Positions 1 through 5,536 of a stretch of 9,717 bases of DNA are shown piece after piece. Numbering within the stretch: position 1 is the first letter of the stretch; every line of letters begins with the position of its first letter. Under the pieces are notes generated by a model. The model ran no database searches. It was given only the letters and a program-made list of their open reading frames with translations, and was not told where the DNA came from. A program made the position numbers and the translations under genes. This DNA comes from JADYYB01 sp964402985 (GTDB lineage Bacteria > Pseudomonadota > Alphaproteobacteria > Rhizobiales > Kaistiaceae), in NCBI GenBank assembly GCA_964402985.1, contig CAYOET010000257.1:1-9717 (forward strand). Reading direction: 5' to 3'.

Positions 1-842
1 TCATCGAGTCGAAGAAGTCGGACTGGTTCTCGGGCGACGCATCGCGCATCGGTCAGGTTCTCTTGAACCTGTTGCACAACGCGGTGAAGTACACTCAGGA
101 GGGCTCGATCGTCGTCCGAGTGGTCGTTGAGAATGAGGCCGTCAATCCGCCTGTCCTCCGGTTCTCAGTCGTTGACAGCGGAACTGGCATACCTAAGGAC
201 AGGCAGAACAACCTTTTCAAACTCTTCTCGCAGTTGGACCGACCTAACCGCCCGATGACCGGCGCAACAGGGTTGGGACTGGCGATCTGCAAGCAATTGG
301 TCGAACGGATGGGCGGCGACCTCGGCGTCGACAGCGCCGAGGGGCTGGGGGCCACCTTCTGGTTCCGCCTGCCGCTGCCGCGCAGCGATCAGATCATTCA
401 ACCCGAAAAAGTTACCGGCGACGCGGCGGCTGCCCGCATCCTTCTCGTCGAGGACGTGGCGATGAGCCAGGAAATCGCCACCACCCATCTCAGACGAGCC
501 GGCCACGTGGTCCACGTTGCCAACAACGGGAGCGAGGCGGTCGCCGCCGCACGCGACGGCGTTTACGACTTGATTCTCATGGACATTCAGATGCCGGTGC
601 TCGACGGCCTGCGCGCCACCGAGTGCATCCGCCAGCTGCCTGGCCCTCGATCGAAAGTGCCGATTGTGGCGACGACAGCGAACGTGATGCCGGCTCAGAT
701 TGCCGCTTGTCGAAGTGCGGGCATGAACGATCATCTCGCCAAACCCTACAGCAGGAAGCAATTGAACGAGATCGTTGCGCGCTGGGCACGCGGATACGTC
801 GTTCCCGCGGACGCGCCGACGGTGACTCATGGCGCTGTCTGA
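1..842 (+). CDS. Hybrid histidine kinase, C-terminal part (HATPase + receiver), 5' end outside window
   Basis: This is the 3' part of a sensor kinase; the reading frame is open from base 3, so the true start lies upstream and the TTG at 63 is only an internal codon. Seen in order: the HATPase N-box (NLLHNAVKY, 63-92), the G1 box DSGTG (174-188), an LFKLF F-box, and the G2 box GATGLGLA (261-284). A receiver domain follows, with the acidic pair Glu-Asp (450-455), phospho-acceptor Asp in LMDIQMP (582-584), conserved Thr (675-677) and Lys in AKPY (741-743). All residues needed for ATP binding and phosphoryl acceptance by the receiver appear intact. The protein stops about 20 residues after the receiver and has no HPt domain, unlike the paralogue that follows after 108 bp. 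By family knowledge it autophosphorylates on a His (not in the window) and passes the phosphate to its own receiver. The signal and target cannot be told. Confidence 0.93.
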   Translation, partial: IESKKSDWFSGDASRIGQVLLNLLHNAVKYTQEGSIVVRVVVENEAVNPPVLRFSVVDSGTGIPKDRQNNLFKLFSQLDRPNRPMTGATGLGLAICKQLVERMGGDLGVDSAEGLGATFWFRLPLPRSDQIIQPEKVTGDAAAARILLVEDVAMSQEIATTHLRRAGHVVHVANNGSEAVAAARDGVYDLILMDIQMPVLDGLRATECIRQLPGPRSKVPIVATTANVMPAQIAACRSAGMNDHLAKPYSRKQLNEIVARWARGYVVPADAPTVTHGAV

Positions 843-938
843 TCGGCTTCCCTCTGAGGTTTTGGGAAAGGTCGCGGGTTGCCGGTGCCACCTTCTCGCG
901 GCGGTGCCGACGTGCCGCGCGGCGACTTCTCATGCCGG

Positions 939-944
939 CGAGGA
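939..944 (+). promoter_or_regulatory. Ribosome binding site of the second hybrid kinase
   Basis: The purine-rich CGAGGA ends six bases before the ATG at 951. It supports that start over an out-of-frame ATG at 944 and over later in-frame starts. The 108-bp gap after the first kinase shows no hairpin followed by a T tract, so the two kinases could share a transcript. Confidence 0.55.
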
Positions 945-950
945 TGATCG

Positions 951-2480
951 ATGGAAAAACTGACGAGTCTGGCCGAAGGCGCCGACCGCACCGAGCGCAT
1001 TCTCCTCGCCGAGGAAGCCCGCGACGCCGCCAGAGCGGCGAGCGAGACAACCACCAATTTTCTCGCCGCGATGAGCCATCAGATCAGGAGCCCGATCGCG
1101 GCGGCTCTGGGGTTTGCAGAGATTCTCCTGCAACGCGACGATCTTGAGGCCGACGTCCGCCGCCAGATCGGCCTCATCCACCAAGCCGGCCAGGTTCTTG
1201 TCGCGGTGGTCAACAACATCCTCGACTTCTCGACTCTCGAGGCCGGCAAGATCGTCATCGACAACAAGCCCTTCGCGGTCTCCCTCCTGGTGAAGGGGAT
1301 CGCGGATATCATAAGGACCAGCGCCGAGCAGAAGGGCCTGCGACTGATAACCGTCGTCGGGACGCAGAACCAGGACTGGTTCCTTGGCGACTCCGCCCGC
1401 ATCGGTCAGGTGCTGTTGAACCTACTCCACAACGCGGTGAAGTGCACACATTACGGCTCCATCGTCGTGCGCGTCGAGGTCGAGGACGAAGCTACCAACC
1501 CGCCCGTTCTCCGGTTCTCGGTGAAGGACAGCGGAATCGGTATCGCGACGGACAAACAAGACCGCCTGTTCAAGCAGTTCTCCCAGGTCGAGGGCGCCGA
1601 CCATCAGATCATGGGCGGCACCGGTCTGGGGTTGGCAATCTGCAAGCAGCTTGTCGAGCGGATGGAGGGCGAGATCGGAGTGGACAGCGAAGACGGGCAA
1701 GGGGCCGAGTTCTGGTTTCGGCTTCCGCTCGCCCATGGCCAGCCAATTGTCGAGGGCAGACTAAGGGAGGCGACTGAGACCCTCTCCGCGCGGATCCTGC
1801 TGGTCGACGACGCGGAGGCGGACCAGGAGATTGCGGCAACCCAACTGAGACGCGCAGGGCATGCGGTTCATATCGTGGGCAATGGCCGAGAGGCGGTGGA
1901 GGCGGCCCAGGCCGGCGACTACGACCTCGTTCTCATGGACGTACAGATGCCCGTCCTCGACGGACTTGCCGCGACCGAACAGATTCGCCGCTTTCCCGGG
2001 CCGACCTCGGCTGTGCCGATCGTGGCGATGACCGCAACGGTGCTGCCGACCCAGATCGCCGCCTGTACCGCTGCCGGCATGAACGCCCATCTCGCCAAGC
2101 CGTTCACCGCGCAGCAATTGACCGAGATGGTCGCCCGCTGGGGACCCCGTCACGCGGTGGTGACTGACATGTTCGACCAGGACGCGTTCAACGACCTCAA
2201 ACTGGTGACCAAGCGCGAACGGCTTAGCGACTATCTGGATTCGCTGCAGCAGATGATGGAGGAGCTTCCGGGCCGGCAGGCGGACAGGATTGCGATTGCC
2301 CGGCAGGCGCACAAACTCGCGTCGATCGCCGGGATCATCGGCTTTGCCCGTCTTTCGAAAAGGGCCGCTGAACTCGAGGAAGCATGCCTATCCACGGACG
2401 AGATGGCGCCCGCAATCGCGAGCTTTGAGGCCGCAAAGGCAGAGGCCTCTGAGCGCCTACACCTACTCCGAGAGACCTGA
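951..2480 (+). CDS. Sensorless hybrid histidine kinase (HisKA-HATPase-REC-HPt)
   Basis: A complete 509-aa hybrid kinase. A short helical lead (1-35) is followed by HisKA with phospho-accepting His43 in MSHQIRSP. The HATPase domain has N-box Asn157/Asn161, G1 box DSGIGI at 193-198, F-box LFKQF at 206-210 and G2 box GGTGLGLA at 222-229. The receiver spans about 280-397, with acidic pair Asp286/Asp287, phospho-acceptor Asp330, Thr361 and Lys383. A C-terminal four-helix HPt-like segment (about 407-506) has candidate His454 in QAHKLASIAG. No transmembrane segment, PAS, GAF or other sensor is visible, so it is probably cytoplasmic and takes its signal from a partner. Odd point: the residue after His43 is Gln, where the family has Glu or Asp. 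It is a paralogue of the upstream kinase, about four in five bases identical around the N-box, but has the HPt the other lacks. A full His-Asp-His relay within one chain is inferred; the final response regulator is not in the window. Confidence 0.93.
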   Translation: MEKLTSLAEGADRTERILLAEEARDAARAASETTTNFLAAMSHQIRSPIAAALGFAEILLQRDDLEADVRRQIGLIHQAGQVLVAVVNNILDFSTLEAGKIVIDNKPFAVSLLVKGIADIIRTSAEQKGLRLITVVGTQNQDWFLGDSARIGQVLLNLLHNAVKCTHYGSIVVRVEVEDEATNPPVLRFSVKDSGIGIATDKQDRLFKQFSQVEGADHQIMGGTGLGLAICKQLVERMEGEIGVDSEDGQGAEFWFRLPLAHGQPIVEGRLREATETLSARILLVDDAEADQEIAATQLRRAGHAVHIVGNGREAVEAAQAGDYDLVLMDVQMPVLDGLAATEQIRRFPGPTSAVPIVAMTATVLPTQIAACTAAGMNAHLAKPFTAQQLTEMVARWGPRHAVVTDMFDQDAFNDLKLVTKRERLSDYLDSLQQMMEELPGRQADRIAIARQAHKLASIAGIIGFARLSKRAAELEEACLSTDEMAPAIASFEAAKAEASERLHLLRET

Positions 2481-2579
2481 ATCGCGCGACCGTCATGTCT
2501 TTGACCTCTGTGGTCTGTCACACACACTCGCGTGCAACTGATTGATCGCAGCCTCGATCGCTGATTGACAAGTTCCCAC

Positions 2580-2652
2580 CGCCACTACTGGTGTGATGGG
2601 GCAACGAATGCCGCTGCAAAGGAACCCCACCCGGAGGAGTACGCCACTACTG
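2580..2652. repeat. 11-bp direct repeat pair (CGCCACTACTG)
   Basis: CGCCACTACTG occurs at 2580-2590 and again at 2642-2652, 62 bp apart, in the otherwise empty region just upstream of the recombinase fragment. The match is exact over 11 bases and stops there. It could be a remnant of a mobile-element end or target duplication, or chance; no further copy was noticed in the window. Confidence 0.45.
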
Positions 2653-2653
2653 A

Positions 2654-2872
2654 GTGTTGTCGTTCTATGGAGCGGGCTTTCAGGATCAGGTAAGCGGCAC
2701 TACGGGGAGGCTCGATCCACTTCGTGCGTTGTCACATTGTTGCCGCTCTGAGCTCGTCGCCCTCACACGCGAGAATCTGACGCTCTCGGGCGATGGCCTA
2801 GCTGTCCGGATCCCATGTGGGCGATTCTCGTCGAGTGTAATCGCGCCCGCCGCGCGGCTCGGCAGTCGCTGA
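2654..2872 (+). pseudogene. Tyrosine recombinase (phage-type integrase) remnant
   Basis: A 72-codon open frame whose middle (2744-2815) reads RSELVALTRENLTLSGDGL followed by AVRIP. This is the stretch around the Arg-I box of phage-type tyrosine recombinases, usually of the form G-x-R-x-S-E-L-x-x-L followed by a strand pair. The catalytic Arg should sit two residues before the Ser, but here that codon is TGC (Cys) at 2741-2743, one C-to-T change from CGC. The N-terminal core-binding domain, the later Lys, the His-x-x-Arg box and the nucleophilic Tyr are all missing, and the sequence after 2815 no longer looks recombinase-like. The GTG at 2654 is only the frame's first possible start, with no evidence of translation. 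I take it as a non-functional leftover of an integrated element; the assignment rests on one short motif. Confidence 0.6.
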
Positions 2873-2918
2873 CCCGATTGCCGGCCGCCTCGACCTTCAC
2901 CGCGACCGACGGAGACGG

Positions 2919-4271
2919 CTAGGCTTTCACCGTCCGTTCGAAGGTCAGCCCGCGAGAGGCGCAGGCGTTTCTTGTGTCGACGATGATCCGCGCGCTCGCC
3001 AGAAGGCGGTAGTCGATGGCGTCGTGATCGGTGACGATGATGACCGCGTCATGCGCGGCGATCGTCTCCGAGGTCAGATCGAGCGATCGGCGTCCCCGCA
3101 GTTTGGGGTGTTCGCGTGTCGGCGGGACCTCCGCGACGTGCGGGTCGTGGAAGGAAGTTCGCCCTCCGCGCGCCTCGATGAGCTCAATCAGCTTGAGGGC
3201 CGGGCTCTCGCGGATGTCGGCGATGTTCCTCTTATAGGCCATCCCGAGCAACAGGACCGACGATCGGCCAAGCGTCTTGTCGGAATGGTGGTCGAGCGCC
3301 TCCTCGAGCTTGGAAACGACGTGGCGCGGCATGGACGTGTTGATCTCGCCGGCGAGTTCGATGAACCGCGTCGGCACGCCATGCTCGCGCGCCTTCCACG
3401 TCAGGTAGAAGGGATCGATGGGGATACAATGACCGCCGAGACCTGGCCCCGGGTAGAAGGGCATGTAGCCGAATGGCTTGGTCTTGGCGGCCTCGATCAC
3501 TTCCCAAATGTCGATATCCATCGAGCCGTAGATGAGCTTGAGCTCGTTGACGAGCGCGATGTTCACGGCGCGGAAGATGTTCTCGGTGACTTTGACCGCC
3601 TCCGCGGTCTCCATGGTGCTGACCGAAACCACCCGGTCGACGACGCTCGAGTAGAACGCGGCCGTCAGTTTCTTGGCATCCTCGCCATCGCCCGCGACGA
3701 TCTTGGGAATGGACTTGGTTTGGAAGTCGGCGTTGCCGGGATCCTCGCGCTCGGGAGAAAAGCCGAGGAAAAAGTCGACGCCCGAACGGAAGCCGTTTCG
3801 CTCGAGGATCGGTTTGAAGACCTGCGAAGTCGTGCCCGGGTAGCTGGTCGACTCGAGGACGATCAGCTGTCCCGGGCGGAGGGTTCGCTTGATCGACCGC
3901 GCGGTGGATTCCACGAATGAGAGATCCGGCTCGCGATGGGCCGTAAGCGGCGTCGGAACGCAAACGATGATGATGTCGCATTCGGCGAGGCGTGAAAGGT
4001 CGGTGGTGGCCTCGAACAGACCGCGACTCCCCGCCTTGCGAACAATGTCGGGGCTGACGGTACCGAGATAGGACTGGCCGGCGTTGAGCTTTTCGACCTT
4101 GCCCTGGTCGACATCGAAGCCAACTACTCGATAGCGCGCATTGCGAACCGCCATCGCCAACGGCAGGCCGACATAGCCAAGACCGCAGACACCGATCTTG
4201 GCGGCGCGAGAGGCGATGGCAAGAGCCAGATTATCCGAGAGGCGAGCCTCGGCCACTAAGGCTTTGGCCAT
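2919..4271 (-). CDS. wbpA: UDP-N-acetyl-D-glucosamine 6-dehydrogenase (WbpA type)
   Basis: A 450-aa cytoplasmic NAD-dependent enzyme of the UDP-glucose/GDP-mannose dehydrogenase superfamily. It oxidises C6 of a UDP-sugar to the uronic acid in two steps. Seen: Rossmann motif GLGYVGLP (30-37) with Asp53 at the end of the second strand; STSYPGTT (141-148); SPEREDPGN (172-180); Lys227 and Asn231 in the central helix (VKVTEN); the catalytic-Cys loop PGPGLGGHCIPIDPFYL with Cys282; and the C-terminal domain with GMAYKRNIADIRESPALK and TDHDAIDY. The pattern REPD...EREDPGN...GGHCIPIDPFYLTWKARE fits WbpA (UDP-GlcNAc to UDP-GlcNAcA) better than WecC or UDP-glucose dehydrogenase; substrate is inferred from this resemblance. 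The start is supported by GAGGA five bases before ATG; it gives a ~25-residue lead before the Rossmann fold, common in alphaproteobacterial relatives. It diverges from the epimerase gene, which points to amino-sugar uronic acids in a surface polysaccharide. Confidence 0.93.
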   Translation of the reverse strand: MAKALVAEARLSDNLALAIASRAAKIGVCGLGYVGLPLAMAVRNARYRVVGFDVDQGKVEKLNAGQSYLGTVSPDIVRKAGSRGLFEATTDLSRLAECDIIIVCVPTPLTAHREPDLSFVESTARSIKRTLRPGQLIVLESTSYPGTTSQVFKPILERNGFRSGVDFFLGFSPEREDPGNADFQTKSIPKIVAGDGEDAKKLTAAFYSSVVDRVVSVSTMETAEAVKVTENIFRAVNIALVNELKLIYGSMDIDIWEVIEAAKTKPFGYMPFYPGPGLGGHCIPIDPFYLTWKAREHGVPTRFIELAGEINTSMPRHVVSKLEEALDHHSDKTLGRSSVLLLGMAYKRNIADIRESPALKLIELIEARGGRTSFHDPHVAEVPPTREHPKLRGRRSLDLTSETIAAHDAVIIVTDHDAIDYRLLASARIIVDTRNACASRGLTFERTVKA

Positions 4272-4292
4272 GGCGATCCTCGTTCAAGCTGT

Positions 4293-4320
4293 CTTAAACC
4301 TTTAAGGATGTGGGGCTCAA
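4293..4320 (-). promoter_or_regulatory. Candidate promoter for the dehydrogenase gene
   Basis: Read on the - strand, TTGAGC (4315-4320) is followed after 16 bases by TTTAAG (4293-4298), a plausible sigma-70-type pair. Transcription would begin near 4286, leaving a leader of about 15 bases that contains the GAGGA ribosome site. The -10 lies in a small exact palindrome, CTTAAA-CC-TTTAAG (4293-4306), which could be an operator half-site or simply AT-rich promoter sequence. Confidence 0.35.
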
Positions 4321-4379
4321 ACTGAAGCCGGTTAGAGTTAGCGGTCAGCCCTTTCGTCCATTAACGTTACCTTGGGCAA

Positions 4380-4405
4380 GCTTTGCTGGGCTGGCTCGGC
4401 AAAGC
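4380..4405. promoter_or_regulatory. Imperfect dyad / hairpin over the wecB promoter
   Basis: GCTTTGC (4380-4386) and GCAAAGC (4399-4405) form an exact 7-bp inverted repeat. If transcribed, pairing continues inward through two G-U wobbles to an 11-bp stem with the four-base loop CTGG (4391-4394). No T tract follows on either strand, so it does not look like an intrinsic terminator. It overlaps the candidate -35 element of wecB, as an operator would. Confidence 0.45.
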
Positions 4406-4430
4406 CGGTCCGATCGATATAAGCTCCCCA
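4396..4430 (+). promoter_or_regulatory. Candidate wecB promoter with possible leaderless start
   Basis: TCGGCA (4396-4401, four of six matches to TTGACA) and TATAAG (4418-4423, five of six matches to TATAAT) are separated by 16 bases. The expected transcription start, six or seven bases after the -10, is at or next to the A of the wecB ATG at 4430. There is no Shine-Dalgarno sequence between the -10 and the ATG. Together these suggest a leaderless or near-leaderless message, a known mode of expression in alphaproteobacteria. Confidence 0.38.
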
Positions 4431-5536
4431 TGAAAATTCTCAGCGTCATCGGTGCTCGTCCCAATTTCATAAAGGCGGCGCCGCTGGTTCGTCTGCTCTT
4501 GCAGCGGCCGGAGACCTTCCAGCACATGTTGGTGCACACCGGGCAGCACTACGACGCCCGGATGAGCGACTCGTTCTTCTCCGATCTCGCGATCCCCGAG
4601 CCCGACGTGAACCTCGAGGTCGGCTCCGGCAGTCATGCCGAGACGACTGGCCGGGTGATGATGGCGATCGAGCCGGTTATCGCCGGCTTTGGCCCCGATC
4701 TGGTGGTGGTCTTCGGGGACATCAACTCGACGGTGGCGGCGGCCATCGCCGCCAAGAAGCTCAACATCAGGCTCGCCCATGTCGAAGCAGGCCTGCGCTC
4801 GCTCGACCGGTCGATGCCGGAGGAGATCAACCGCCTCTGCACGGATGCGATCGCCGACCTTCTGTTCACCACCGACCGCATCGCCGGCGAGAACCTTCTG
4901 CGCGAGGGGCACCCGGCGCAGAACATCCACTTCGTCGGCAATCTCATGATCGACACGCTGCTCGCGTTTCGCGCCGCGGCGGCAGCGACCAAGGCGAGCG
5001 AACGGTTGGGGCTTGCGGAAGGCGGGTTCGCGACGATGACTCTTCACCGTCCCTCGAACGTGGACGACTCGTCGACCTTGCGAGGAATTCTCGAGGCGGT
5101 GGGCGAACTCGCTCGGCAGATGCCGATCATCTTTCCGGTTCATCCGCGGACCCGCAAGAGGATCGCCGCCTTTGGCCTCGACAGCTTTCTCGCCAGCCCG
5201 TCCAGCCAGCGAGGCATTCGGCCGGTCGAGCCTCTCGGCTACCTGGAGTTCTTGAACCTCAACATGAACGCCCGCCTGGCGCTGACCGATAGCGGCGGCA
5301 TCCAGGAGGAGACGACCGTTCTCGGCGTTCCTTGCCTGACGCTGCGCGACAACACCGAGCGACCCATTACGGTCGAGCAGGGGACCAATCGCCTGGTCGG
5401 ATCTTCGCCCCCGCGCATCCGCGCGGGTATTCGCGAGGTTCTCGCCATGGACCGCCGGCCGCGACGGCCCGAGCTCTGGGACGGACACGCGGCGGAACGG
5501 GTGGTCGCCGTCCTCGAGCGGGAGGTCCGGCCTTAG
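4430..5536 (+). CDS. wecB: UDP-N-acetylglucosamine 2-epimerase, non-hydrolysing
   Basis: A 368-aa cytoplasmic GT-B-fold enzyme that interconverts UDP-GlcNAc and UDP-ManNAc. The start at 4430 gives MKILSVIGARPNFIKAAP, the standard N-terminus of the family; the frame is open back to a GTG at 4310, but those 40 extra residues match nothing in the family and cover the promoter region. Seen: HTGQHYD (36-42), the FGDINST loop with Asp97, HVEAGLRS with Glu119, MPEEINR with Glu131/Glu132, TLHRPSN with His206, PVHPR (236-240), and the UDP-binding end DSGGIQEE (287-294) and NTERPITVEQGTN. The acidic residues and His correspond to the catalytic set of E. coli WecB (Asp95, Glu117, Glu131, His213). Length is typical. 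It diverges from the WbpA-type dehydrogenase and stops exactly where the convergent glycosyltransferase stops. A WbpI-like epimerase acting on a uronic-acid derivative is possible but less likely, because the other genes of that pathway are not here. Confidence 0.95.
   Translation: MKILSVIGARPNFIKAAPLVRLLLQRPETFQHMLVHTGQHYDARMSDSFFSDLAIPEPDVNLEVGSGSHAETTGRVMMAIEPVIAGFGPDLVVVFGDINSTVAAAIAAKKLNIRLAHVEAGLRSLDRSMPEEINRLCTDAIADLLFTTDRIAGENLLREGHPAQNIHFVGNLMIDTLLAFRAAAAATKASERLGLAEGGFATMTLHRPSNVDDSSTLRGILEAVGELARQMPIIFPVHPRTRKRIAAFGLDSFLASPSSQRGIRPVEPLGYLEFLNLNMNARLALTDSGGIQEETTVLGVPCLTLRDNTERPITVEQGTNRLVGSSPPRIRAGIREVLAMDRRPRRPELWDGHAAERVVAVLEREVRP

Larger units (their letters stand above)
2481..2918. 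other. Intergenic region with decayed mobile-element sequence
   Basis: About 440 bp between the kinase stop and the 3' end of the dehydrogenase gene. I see no intact gene and no tRNA. Codon pattern is poor in all frames and the first 200 bases look less GC-rich than the flanks. The only recognisable coding trace is a tyrosine-recombinase fragment near 2744-2815; an 11-bp direct repeat lies upstream. No hairpin followed by a T tract was found for either flanking gene. Confidence 0.6.

Noticed and set aside
165..830. 221-codon open frame on the - strand opposite the first kinase
   Set aside because: Shadow of the HATPase and receiver coding sequence; no motif.
829..963. 44-codon frame between the two kinases, considered as a lost HPt or small gene
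   Set aside because: It overlaps the end of one kinase and the start of the other, has no HPt His motif, and has no convincing ribosome site.
2481..2653. Possible transposase trace on the - strand before the integrase remnant
   Set aside because: Short stretches look vaguely transposase-like, but no catalytic motif or inverted terminal repeat could be identified.
2860..2918. Intrinsic terminator after the dehydrogenase gene
   Set aside because: Only short GC-rich stems (about 5 bp with long loops) and no T tract on the - strand.
3024..3920. 298-codon open frame on the + strand opposite the dehydrogenase gene
   Set aside because: Antisense to clear catalytic motifs; composition is the mirror of the real gene and shows no domain.
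4310..4429. GTG start at 4310 giving a 408-aa epimerase
   Set aside because: The added 40 residues do not resemble the family's N-terminus, which begins exactly at the ATG at 4430, and they would cover the divergent promoter region.
4367..5488. 373-codon open frame on the - strand opposite wecB
   Set aside because: It lies wholly antisense to a well-supported enzyme, has no recognisable motif, and long antisense frames are expected in GC-rich DNA.
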